Below are positions 1-11,200 of a stretch of 64,000 nt of DNA, piece by piece. Each line of letters opens with the position of its first letter. Within the stretch, counting starts at the first letter, position 1. Below the pieces are notes generated by a model that was not told the DNA's origin, ran no database searches, and saw nothing but the letters and a program-made list of their open reading frames with translations. The DNA is from Gracilaria domingensis. Its lineage: Eukaryota > Rhodophyta > Florideophyceae > Gracilariales > Gracilariaceae. The DNA lies in assembly GCA_022539475.1 (NCBI GenBank), contig VCMS01000117.1:222308-286307 (forward strand), read 5' to 3'. A program made the translations under genes and the position numbers.

Positions 1-2614
1 CACAAAAAAGGTTGTGATAAATCTCTGTCTTTGGTGAGGTAATCCACTCAAACTGCGCTCTGAATCGAATGGATTTTGTACGTTTCAACCAGTGACGAAT
101 ACGTAAGTTGTTTAGAACATTCTCAATTTTCGATTCAATTTCGTCAACTCTGCATGTTAGTGGCAATGATTCGTCAATATTTCTTGCCAAATGGTTGATT
201 AGGCTTCTATTGGCATGAAGCTCTCCTTCGTTTTCGTCGTCTTCTGAATTATCTGTATCCATTTCATTTCTATTTCTCTCTTCTGTTCGATCCAGAGATG
301 CTCTGGCGGTGAGAAGTTGTGGCCCTATGAGATTGACTCTCTTGTTTGTTGCGTGGTATGCGGACTTTGTCTCTTTATGTTTTGTTTCGTTCTCGTCTGT
401 TGCTCCGCATCTGATTCAGCCAAAGTCTTTCAAGTGATCCGAGACATGATACAGAAGTCTGTGAAGTGTTGTATTAACTGGACAGTGTACAGCATCAGAT
501 ATTTCTTTAACTGCCTCTGAGCAGACGGCTCGAATCTTTCTCACGTCTTCTTCTGTTTTGTAATTACTTTACCCGTATTCATTGATTCCAATCAACATTC
601 TGTGCATCAGATCTAATGACAGGCAAGCTTGCAGTAATGGCTCTTCGTCAGGTTCAGTACTCCGTGACAATGCCATGACACAAACCCACAGAAAAGGTGT
701 CTGTAGACGTCTGGTTAAACCAGTTACTCCACTCTGTCTTTGGCCTTCATGAAGAGGAAAGGGCGGTTTTCGAGGTACCTTTGCTGCTTTTGGGAGGTCC
801 ATCATCCGCCGGTTCGCAGTGCTAAGGAGTTTTGACCGCGGAATGCCTGCGTATTCTGGAGCGCCAAGAAAGCATTTGTGTGCATGTTCACATAATTGTC
901 CCATGATTCCATGCTCTACCACATGTAGCTTATCAAATGCTACGCAGCGGTATAGCCTATAGGGTGGACTTCCAAGCCCTGCAAATGCGGGAGTGGCAGG
1001 AGGATAATTTGAGAAACTCGTGCCTTGCAAAAACCTCTTTGCCTCCAACGATGATTTGAAGAATGTTTGAGTGACAGTGTGCCCTGAAACCAGCAGCTGT
1101 GCACTGACTGTCTTCGTGACATCTCTCGATTCGGCCTTAACCCCATACAGATGCATTTTGTTTACATCCCGTTTCAATTCTTCCGCTGGGTCCTCAGCTT
1201 CGGTTCCCGTGCTCTCTGCGAAACGATGAGAAGAGTTAGAGATATTATGTGTGCCTTCAGCTGGTTCTTCTTGAGTTCCAAGTGGGAGTTCTTCTAAGCT
1301 TGTTGCGGCCTCTTTCGCAGAGGGTTTGGTATGCTTCTTCGTTTGATACCGGAAAGGTTTCAAGCTCGGTGTGCAATCATTTGTTGATCCCGCACTTTTG
1401 AGAGCGAGGGTCTGTCTCTCTTGCTTTTGGTCTTCGACATGTGTCAATAGCCTGGGGTATACCATTACAATATCTACCAATGTTCCAATGTGAGAGACCT
1501 TGGCTAAATCTTTGTAAAGCGCAAAGTGAAAGCGTTGCAAAAGAATAGCCTGTTCTATTCTCAGTTGTGCGTCGCCCGGCTGGTGGGCTCCTGAATGTAC
1601 CCATGGAGCTATTACTACATCATATAAATTCTGTGACTCGCCAATGATGTTGCAAAACCTTACTCGTAGGTTGCTGGCGGATTGAGAACAAGAAGCAGAG
1701 AGAATGTGTCCGTCAAAGTATTTCTCAATATACACAATTTCGATGGAGTTTTGCGTTCTTTGACATAGCTCTGTGTGGTATTCTTCGTATGCAACGCTGT
1801 CCCATGGGGCACTGAACACTCTTTCTCCATTCTCAACTCTTTTTTGAAATGGTACTATTGAACTAACACCTCCGGTCTTCTTCAATACCGTCAACATCAA
1901 GTCGGGAACTGATTGAAAAACCCGGGTCTCATTTACCCCGAACTGCGTCGTTATGATGGCTTTCTTCCAGCCTTCTTGCCGTACCATATGGCGACGAATG
2001 CTCTCCAATTGTCTGAAAAATATCCCGACGTCATTGAACTGTCTGCTAATGTTTCGATGCTGTGGAGGATAGTACTTTTCAAGACCCGTCACAAGATTAT
2101 ATAATGATTTTGCTTGGTTTTGGCTCACGTTGTTCTGCATGCAGTAGGAGATCAAGTCCCGAACGGATGGATGCGCAGATGGTATGTCAAGGGAGGAATG
2201 CAATGAGTTCTGAAATAATGGACGGGAGATATCACCGAACTTATTGTAGAATTTCCAAACATCCCAAGCGACTCCGAAGGATGATGACGTTGTCGAACTC
2301 AAGTTACCATCTTGTTCAAGAGAATCAGAGAAATCGTTTCGCACCGAATCATGTAGATTCTCTAATTGTGTTTGTGGAAGAATTTCATCTTCGCTCCAGC
2401 CCTGTTCGTCTATGTTGTAAGGTGGAATGGTTTCTGTTATTTTTTCATCCAGATCTGCTTCGCTTGCATCTGTTACGTCTCGTTGCATGTGTACTACAGG
2501 TTTTAACTCTCTCTTGAACGGTTTCGAAGTTCTTTGCGCTTTGCTGATATGCGCACGAAGTCGGACTTTTGCATGGAAAGATTTGAAACGTATGTGGCAG
2601 TTAAAACCTCCCAT
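1..2614 (-). pseudogene. Plavaka/CACTA-like transposase, broken, runs off left edge
   Basis: A 681-residue open frame (2614 to 569) continues in the same frame past a TAA (569-571) and a TGA (416-418) to the window edge, with no other stop, so the original protein was at least about 870 residues. Seen in order: an N-terminal Cys/His segment that may be a degenerate zinc finger (FNCHIRFKSFHAK); a block with YFDGHILSAS and APWVHSGAHQPGDAQLR; VYPRLLTHVEDQKQER followed by LKS; a block YRCVAFDKLHVVEHG; and, beyond the stops, HKETKSAYHATNKRVNLIG. This order (candidate catalytic Asp, DQKxxR block, FDxLHV block, K-x-aYxxTNKR tail) matches my knowledge of Plavaka-type transposases of the CMC/CACTA superfamily. 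Family assignment rests on pattern, not alignment. Two nonsense codons in otherwise coherent frame indicate recent inactivation. It diverges from the gene at 2961. Confidence 0.6.
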
Positions 2615-2960
2615 GTCGATGACAGTAATGACGTACTACCCTTGAGTGCTGCCTAAGAAGCTCTATACGTTAGAGAACACGTAAACTAGGAAAAATGGAA
2701 GCGAGGTGGCACACGCATTTGTTTTGTGTGGCTCTAGAAGCCGACAAATGTTGTACGTACTCTCTTATTGCAGTACTGAATCTCACAAGGGTTTCGTTTG
2801 GAAACTTTCGGTTGCAGCGAACAGAATTATTCTTTCGTGTACTTATGCCGCACTTGGAGCTTGAGGAATCAGGAGAAACCCATTTCGCGGACGGTTTGTC
2901 AAACGACATATTCAGTATCCTCTTCCGATTGCATTGATTGCCCACATCTAAGTCTGCGCC

Positions 2961-4632
2961 ATGGTGGGCAACACAAACGAAATTCGTCCCGGGAGAGCTC
3001 CAGGTGACTCGAACAACACCCGCCTAAGAGATGCAAGCACGATTTCTATACTTCCGCTATCTAAACGAAAACGAAAGCCATCTGCGAGAGCTGCAGAGTC
3101 GTCTCCAGTACGGAAACAGAGAAAGTCTCAACGGTCGGAACAAAGTGCACGCCGCACCTCCAACACGGCTCTGCGGAGCTCACACGAAAGAACAGGAACG
3201 TGTCACTGTCATGGCCCCCAACGCGAACTGGCCTTTTTACGGTCTGATTTGAGCACAATCCACACTGAGTTCACTCAGCGATGGGACACTCTTCGAAATG
3301 TGTTGGAAATGCATCAAAATGAAGAACGCGACAGAATGGAGAAGGAGAGTGTTAAGGACAATGAATGGAAAGCATGCATGCTCAAAGAACTGACTTTGTT
3401 GCGAACGAAAGGCTTTGGTGACAGAGAAAAAGAAACGCAAGGTTTCAATATTCGGAAAGTATGTGCATCTCATCTTTCTGATAATCGCCAGATTATAATA
3501 TTTGTTTTACATTTTGAATGGTTACAAAGAGATCTGAGGTGGCAAAGGTGAGTGAAACTCTCAACATAGGTCACGACTAGAGAAGAAATGTATATATTGC
3601 TTATATCTAACACTGTCTAATCGAAACCTAGGAATACGTCAAACTGGTTATTTGCACAGAATTTCTTCGTCCAGACTCCGGAAGTAATCTGTTTGGAGCA
3701 TTGAGTGATTCAGAGTCAGAAGACTCAAAGCTTGTTCGAGAGGCTGCTGTGTTTGCCCTTGGCACGGAATGTACCGAGGACGATGTTCGAAACTTTTTGG
3801 GAGAGTTTTTAACTACTCGTAAGAGCAAGAAAGATGTGAAGCAGAGAGTTGGAGCGTACATTGCGACCGGAATGAACCGAGCTCAAGACTCAATTCATGA
3901 CAAACTAGTATGGTTGAACACCTTTATCTGCACTAGAACTTGAATGCTAATTTATGTCTCGTTTTTTTTTCTGTGTTAAGGTTGAGGCCTTTCTTAGTTT
4001 CAGAGAACCAGAAATGGATCTATTGAAACAGATTACGTCACATAAGGCCAGTGAGGACGAGAAGATAGAAGCGGCAAAAGAAATTGCTTAATACCGAAGA
4101 CATGCTGAAGAACGAATGTTATGCTAATTGCTGGTATAATGCGTGGCTCGGAGCACAATCTGCCGCGTTGAGTCTTGCTCTTTCAGCTAAAGATATGTTG
4201 AAGGAGATGGATTGCTCCGTAGAGGTTTTGAAAGAAATTCCAAACCGTCAAAATGGAGATCAGGCTAACGTAAGCATCTACAGTCTCGGATTCATTCTAA
4301 TGAAGGTTTGTTGTCCGCTGCACTGGCAAATAACCTTGTTTATACTTTTTAACTGTGATTTACTGACACTGTTTGCTTTATTTTCTTCAAAGGTATTCAA
4401 GACGCTTGAGAGTACTGCGAAGATAAGAAGTCGAGGATTTCGCGTCTCTCACCAGCCACTTTGGACAAAATATACATTGCTGCTTCAGGAACATTTAGAG
4501 ATGTCAAAAGAACTTTTTGAAATCACTGAGATAGAAGAGAGTGGCATTCACATCGTATGGGGAAGGTTTGTCGTACATGCATTGCTATCTGATGATGAAG
4601 AAAACAAAATTCGTTTAAAGCTGACCTTTTGA
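2961..4632 (+). pseudogene. Four-exon basic protein gene with a frameshift, unknown family
   Basis: ATG at 2961. Exon 1 is 2961-3458 (166 codons, phase 0), intron 3459-3631 (GTATGT...CCTAG), exon 2 3632-3907 (92 codons), intron 3908-3980 (GTATGG...TTAAG), exon 3 from 3981. The exon 3 frame hits TAA at 4089-4091, while coherent coding resumes one frame over from about 4084 and ends at 4632; a further possible intron is 4306-4392 (GTTTGT...CAAAG). So there is either a one-base frameshift near 4060-4100 or an intron I have missed. The N-terminus is Lys/Arg/Ser-rich with a nuclear-localisation-like KRKRK; the middle (about residues 90-160) is charged and probably helical; exon 2 has an acidic stretch (SDSESED) and an amphipathic segment. 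I do not recognise the family. It starts 346 bp from the transposase start and diverges from it, so it may be the second gene of that element. Confidence 0.5.
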
Positions 4633-4990
4633 TACCGATGGATGTTTGTTGTGGGTGGTCAAAGTGGGAATTGTGAGTCCTCACCGGCTACAACGGTTAT
4701 AATGTTATGTCTGCAGCTCATGGGAATGTCAGAATACGTACTATTAGGGGCACATTTCGCAGGTTTGGATTTGCGTAGGGTGTTGGGTATTGCTTGACGT
4801 TTGGAATCTTTGGCGATTATTGAAAGATTTTGTTCGTGCTGTTGGCAGGAATGCGCAAAGGTTTGATTTGGTTTGTAGTACATTGAAAAGCGCCTTAGAC
4901 TCATATATGTTGTCACGTATAAAACGTTTGCTGTGCTGAATATGATTTGTGTCGCTCTTATAAGCTTGGACGTAACTACATATGATCAGA

Positions 4991-5078
4991 CCTGGGGCGT
5001 TCCAGATGTTGAATAAACGCCGCACTTCCGGAGGGTTCCGAGTGCTTACGAAACGCAATCTTGAAGGAACGCCCCAGG
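4991..5078. repeat. Perfect 13-bp inverted repeat with 62-nt loop
   Basis: CCTGGGGCGTTCC at 4991-5003 is exactly complementary to 5066-5078. It is followed at 5078-5085 by the palindrome GGTTCGAACC, which resembles a tRNA T-loop, but the flanks do not form tRNA stems. It could be a MITE remnant or the hairpin of an RNA; nothing in the sequence decides this. Confidence 0.6.
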
Positions 5079-5281
5079 TTCGAACCGCCGGTGAGTTTGT
5101 GGATTGTTCCGATCGCACTACAACGTTAGTTCCGCCAAACTCCCGGCGGAACATACCGAAAAATAGCCGTCGGATCGTGGCTCTCTCCCGTCGGACGACT
5201 CAAAATTTTGGTGATGATGATTCGCACCATATAACAGTATTTTGGTATACCAATACACTGACCCAAAGCGTCCAACACCAT

Positions 5282-5316
5282 TTGTAACATGTCCCACATC
5301 GCGGGACATGGTTCAA
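5282..5316. repeat. Imperfect palindrome of the TTGTAACATGTCCC type
   Basis: TTGTAACATGTCCC (5282-5295) is followed by GGGACATGGTTCAA (5303-5316), a hairpin with two mismatches. The same sequence occurs as a perfect 15-bp hairpin at 58096-58130. Both lie about 650 bp beyond the end of the nearest rightward gene of a CACTA/Plavaka-like pair, so they may mark element ends or a mobile palindromic repeat. Confidence 0.55.
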
Positions 5317-7970
5317 ATCAACGTCACACCGCCGTCGCTCCTGCATCGCCACTCTCAATACTAGTCATCGCGATGCGCAACACTTTTGGTCTCCGTGCCG
5401 CTTTCTCTCTTTACAAAATGAATGCACTTGCCGCCCATCAACCGCTTCCCCCATCACTTTACTGCGCACGACAACGATCGATTACATAGAGCTTTTCCTT
5501 ATCTCTCACTCTTTTTCCCCAGCAGCAATCTGTCATTAGTTTCAAGAACCTTTTCTACAGCGAATTCCGTCAGCTATTTCGTCATAGAGGTCTCTTTTGT
5601 TCTACGCTGCGCGCAGATCAGCGATTGGTAACAAAAGAATTTGATCTCAGATGTTCAGTTTCTCTGCTTATCTCTCCAACAAACGATGAAAAGCAAGTCT
5701 GTTCGTTTATTTTCGCCAACCACCGTTTGGCACCACCGCCTTCCTTTCCGCCGCAATGTCCACGAGCAACTTTCGATCGGTGGCCCTCTTCGCGTTGCCA
5801 CAGCGTCAGTTCATGCTCTGCTCGCCGTCGCTGTGGTGACCGATTAGTTCAATGTGGTCTATAAACCTACCACCCGCCGCACTACGTTACTTGTGAAGCC
5901 ATCGCCGTCATTTTCTCGGATCCCGTCTTCTCCGGTTCACCTATCACGCGATGCGTACGCACCGCACTGAGCCGCCGGCCTCGCGCATCGCAATCTTCAC
6001 GGACTGTCAAACGGACGAAGGGTAGGGAGGAAGAGCAAAACGTTGATGGCGTTTTCATTTACTGCGTAAACCGCTCCCAGAAGGCACCGCGTCATCATAT
6101 GAAGGGCACAAAGCGCCTTTCCATGCAACTGTGGAGGACGCAGGTGTGCGCATACACGCGTCTCCTTATAGTGGCCACCAGCTGAACTCTTTTTGGCTGA
6201 ACTTGGTGCTTTTAAGCCTCCACAAACGATGCACATGCACAGTAGAACGTGGTGTCTTACATGCCGTCATCTGCACACGCGCCTTCAAGATGGTGGCGCA
6301 GGCCTTGGTGCTGCGGAAGACGTGCACATCAGCCGCTTTCATCCTGCGAATCGAGTATGAAACGTTGTTGTATACGTATGAGCAGAAGCCCGTTTGGAAC
6401 CCAGAACCGCACCAAGCTGCCCCGCACCACGCCGGCGCTAGGTGTTGTCGTGCCTTCAATTCTTTCCGTAGCCAAATAGTGCTTCCGCCACTACTACCGT
6501 CTCTGCCACGACCGCCACCTGCCCCAACGCCTCCGACCGCCTTTTACCCGCTGCAGAGGCCGAGCAGCAGCCCTCGTCGATATGCGGCAGTTGCAGCCAG
6601 CACTGCTGTGGCAGCCTCCGTGTCTGACGATCCTAACGCGTATCCCATAATCCCCAAGCAGTCTCGAATCACTAGACTTGATGAACGTTCGTTTACGGTT
6701 CACGGGGAACAGCTTCTGGAGGACCAGGACCTTCTCGGCGCTGCAGAGAATCTACCATACTCAATGGCCTTTTGATTGTGCTCCCGATCTTTTCACGTGA
6801 CGGTTATCGCTACGCCTTATAAGCACATCCATTTCAGGGTTTCTGTGAACCGATCATAAATTTGCGCTTGTAGCATCACAACGACGTGGCAAGGGTATCG
6901 CTCCCTTACGTCACCAAATCAGTTTTGAAAAGGGGCTGTGGTGCGCAGATTTGCGCTGCGAGATACTGCCGGTCACTCATCTCGCGCAACCTTGTATGTC
7001 CAATGAGATCTGGGATTATTGACAGCAGCGCTGGTCGAGGTTTGCAAAGGCCGAAGTAACCGCCAAAAAGCTCGCCCTCTTCGATGATTTCTCTCCAAAT
7101 GGTCGATGTTGGACGGCATGTTCTTTGGATATCTTCATTAGCTCATCCAAGATGTCTTCTCATGCAGCCATTCTTGAAACCAATGATGACTCTGGAGTAT
7201 CTTCAAACGCACGGGAGTGTAACGCTGAAGGTGTGGGGGAATTCTGTTGGGACGAGAATGATGAGGAAGGGTTTGCAGTGACAGCTCTTGGAGCGGCCGA
7301 GGAAATGGATCTCTACAAGACTGTTCCATACTGTGCAAAATGGCGCGAGAAAAGTGGGTTGTACCTGGCCAAAGAGGCGCTAATAAGGAGGACGTATGCC
7401 CACAAGAAGAAACGTGGTCTCTTCAGTTTGTTCTTGGACGAGTCGTATCTGGAATGCGTGAGGGCCTGGACTAGTAGAACACTTATCAAGCAGGGAAGAA
7501 GAATGAAGCCCCTACGAATGGAAGAGCTGTATGCCTATCTGGGTCTGGAGCTCGCTACTTCTTTGCATCGTCTCAATCGCCTCCGTGACTACTGGTCGAC
7601 ATGAGATCTGCTTGGCATCCCATTCTTCAAAAAGGTATTGAGCCGGGATACGTTCATGAACATACGAGCATCACTGCAAATATATGCTGCCTATGAGCAC
7701 GAAGTGGCCCTCTCTGACGCGTTATGGCATAGTCGCCAACTTTTGGAACATTTCGCACGCAACGCCGCTACTCTCGCCATACCCGTTGGCGTCAGCTCTT
7801 TGGACGAGAACACCGTCAGATGTACAGGACGCACGGCAGCTCGTTCTCACATGAAGAGCAAGCCCGTCAGATTCGGTATACGATTTTATGCAGTTGTTGG
7901 ATGGTCACATGCTTACCTTCACAGTTTCCAGGACAACAGTTCCGGGAACAAAACGGGTCAAACGCCACTG

Positions 7971-8232
7971 TGTAGTGGATGCTCTGCAACCACTTTTGCG
8001 GAGCAGTGCCACTTGCACTGCCTCACCGCCGTCATGAGCCACCGCCGTGGCGACTTCTCATGACGGCAGTGATCTATAGTAGTCTAGATCTAGGTAGATT
8101 GATCTAGCCCCGGTCCGACCGGCCGGCGTGGCTGTACCTAGCATGAGCCGCCCTTCGCCTCCTCAGTAAATCGGAGGCATCGAACCTTCCGCATTCACCA
8201 CCACCCTCGCGCTTGCAATCGACTAGCGCACA
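7971..8232 (+). repeat. 5' LTR of the chromodomain Ty3 element (262 bp)
   Basis: Starts TGTAGTGG, ends GCGCACA, near-identical to 13032-13293. Internally it holds palindromic stretches (GCCGTCATGAG and CTCATGACGGC; CTAGATCTAG). No clear TATA box. Confidence 0.95.
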
Positions 8233-8281
8233 GTGATCACTGCCGATACAGACGGCTGTATCGCAACTCCGTTCGATCAAC

Positions 8282-11200
8282 ATGACGTCGACACCGACGC
8301 CTCAATCGTTGAACGAGGATGAAGACAACTTTGTTCTCTCCCAACCTACGTCGATGGCATTTTCCGTCGACCATCCTAAACTCATTCACACAAACCCGAA
8401 AGCAATTCGGGTATTTCTTCGCAAGTATGATCAATACGTGAACGAAGTCACTGCGCGGGCGCTACAGCTCTCCGTCGTGAACTCAACTACAACAGAGCCT
8501 GTGAGACCAGTAAGTCTCTGGTTTTGCGTCGACGCAGAGTGGCTACAGTCTTGCATCGACCTGGAATACATTCCTGGTGTGAACGTTTCTACCGACCTCA
8601 CTGACGAGATCCTTCGATCCTACTTGGAAACCGAAGCAGAAGAGGAAAAAGACACCATGACAGTCTCCGAAATCGACGAGATTGTCAAACACGAACTTGT
8701 CATGGACGTGTCTGACACCTCCTCCAGATCGCGCATGAAGGGATTATTCACATCCTACGTATCATGCTTACGCCGAAACGGACTCATATGGGTGCGCCAA
8801 GACCATCCTAAACTGGCCGTCAAGCACATCATTCAGGCAGTGCGGCCGAGAGCTCTACAGCAGCGACTGGAGACAGACCTGGAACTTGTATACGCCCCCC
8901 TCAAGAAGGACTTCAAGGGCTTCATGAAACATGCCATGTGTGTCGCAGAGGCTTTTCAAATTGTAGATAATGGACCACCACCTAGATCGCGTACCACCAA
9001 GACCCGGCATGGAAACACGGAACGTCATGTCACACGTTCCGATACGGCCCCGAAACCAAAGACTACTGAAGAATCCAGCAAAACCGGACAGAAAAAGAAA
9101 CGCAAGCCTCCGATCTGTCCTCACCCACCTTGCAGAGCCAAAGAGGATCGTCACTGGATCGACGAATGCCCGAGGGCCACCGACGGCGAGAAGAAAACCC
9201 TAAGGGCCAACATCGCCGCGCAGAAAGCTGCGAGTGGTCCAGCTCGCAACACACGATCGCAGAAGAACGCCAACACCAGCGGCACCGTAGCACGTGTAAA
9301 GCCGGTTCAAACCACAAACGCCCCAAGCTGTTCAGTGACAGTTTCTGACGGCCTGACATCTCTCAATTCAACCGGCAGATGTGACGACGGCAGCGACGAC
9401 AGCATAGTCTTTCCCAGACTAGCTGAGTCAGCTGCAGTGAAGGGAATCGGGAAGTTATCAGCCATCAAGACTGTATCTCTCGCTGTGGCTCTCAAGAGAG
9501 ACGAACGCGCAGCCGCCGAAAGCTTCTCTTTCTCACGAACCTGGACCGTCCCTCGCACCATCTTGCACCTTGCATCCGGGAACCTGGCACTATCCAACAT
9601 ATCTTTCTTAATAGCCGACGACGAACTAGCGTGCGAAGACCTTCTCATTGGGCGTCCCGTGCTACAGCATCTGCGAGTAGATACGCACACCCTACTGGAC
9701 CGCAACAGATTCGCCTTGAATGGAGCCGACTGCGCCGAATTTGGCAATCCAACAGCCAACTCCAACGGCGAAGGATACGTCAGTCGCATCATGATCGCCC
9801 GTTTGAATAACTCCACAGCAGAGCAGGATCAGATCACCTCGCCACCAAACCGCCCAAGGGTCGACTACCACACAGCTCGTCACAACGAGGACCCTTTCCC
9901 CGACCCCTGCCTCCTTGACCCCGTAGACAGCGAACAACATGACAGCATTCGCAGCGCCGTAGACAAGATGGTGCAGACCGCGATTCAGAACGGGCTCCCA
10001 GACGACGCTGCAACCGAACTCAAGGACATAGTCCAGGATCATGTCGACATCTTCCGAACCTCGCTATCCTCTGGACCCCCCGCACAAGTAGCGCCGCTCA
10101 AGATCATCTGGACCCCTGACGCGCGCCCAACACGCGTTCGACTACGAAAGTACTCCCAAGACCAGCGAAACTTCCTGAACAAGTTCGTGGCTGACCTCGT
10201 ACAGGCTGGAATGGTGTACCCAAACGCCTCCTCACCGTGGGCATCTGCCCCACTCATTGTTCCCAAACCAGGACCTGCCCGTTTCCGTTTCACGGTCGAT
10301 CTCAGGCCAGTCAACAAATTCACGGTCAAACATCAGTATCCCATGCCCATAATCGAGCAGGAACTACTCAAATTGGCAAACTCCCGCTTCTTCGCAACAT
10401 TCGATCTCTGGCACGGGTACTGGCAATTCCCTCTCGACGAGGCTTCACAAGAATTACAATCTTTCATCACGCCAGACGGAGTTTTCACACCAACTCGAGT
10501 CCTTCACGGAACGACAAACGCCACTACCCACCTTCAGTCAGTACTCGCCGACGTCTTCCCGAAGAAGCTCATCGAAAAGCTCCTATACTGGCTGGACGAC
10601 ATCCTACTTCATCACAAGACAGTAGACGGACTACTGCACGGCATCCGGCGTTTGTTCCAGACCTGCGCTCAATACTGCATCAGACTGCATCCGGAGAAGT
10701 GCATCCTCTTTGCAAAGTCCATAAGATGGTGTGGCCGAATCGTGTCAGCAGAAGGCGTGCGCCACGACCCGAAACACCTCGACGGTCTCACGAACATGGA
10801 GCCGCCGACGACAGGGGCGCACCTTCAGCAATTCGTATGTGCAATGCAGTGGGTGAAAACCGGCATTCCCGACTTCGCAGAACTGATCAGCCTGCTCCAT
10901 GAGTTCTTGGAGAAAGTCTATACGCAAGCTGGAAAAAGAACGAAACGCGCAGTGGCATGCATATCGCTGAAAGACCTGGGCTGGGGAATCAAAGAGCTAG
11001 AAGCGTTCAAACGCTGTAAGACGGCACTGGAAAACCTCGTCACTCTTGCTCACCGCGACGAAGCTCAGCGTCTTCGCATTTACACTGACGCGTCAGACAC
11101 ACACTGGTCCGGCATCGTCACGCAAGTCCCAAAAGAGGACCTTGCGAAACCTCACAAAGACCAACGCCACACACCTCTTGCTTTTGTCTCCGGGCGTTTC

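Larger units (their letters stand above)
4637..7080. other. Gene-poor stretch with several stem-loops
   Basis: No recognisable gene. It holds three inverted repeats: 4991-5003 with 5066-5078 (perfect 13-bp arms, CCTGGGGCGTTCC), 5129-5136 with 5145-5152 (8-bp arms GTTCCGCC), and an imperfect one at 5282-5316 (TTGTAACATGTCCC against GGGACATGGTTCAA). Open frames between 5289 and 6775 are short, overlap on both strands and show no motif. The one at 6131-6775 (+) is Pro/Ser/Ala-rich with a plausible C-terminal end (DERSFTVHGEQLLEDQDL), but I cannot support it as a gene. The 5' end of the piggyBac-type element should lie near 6800-7100, but I find no TTAA with a matching terminal repeat there. Confidence 0.5.

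Noticed and set aside
5070-5100. tRNA suggested by GGTTCGAACC
   Set aside because: The palindrome resembles a T-loop, but flanking bases form neither T-stem nor acceptor stem, and no D- or anticodon arm lies upstream.
6131-6775. 214-residue plus-strand frame
   Set aside because: No ATG at a sensible place, Pro/Ser/Ala-rich, overlaps equally long frames on the other strand, no domain.
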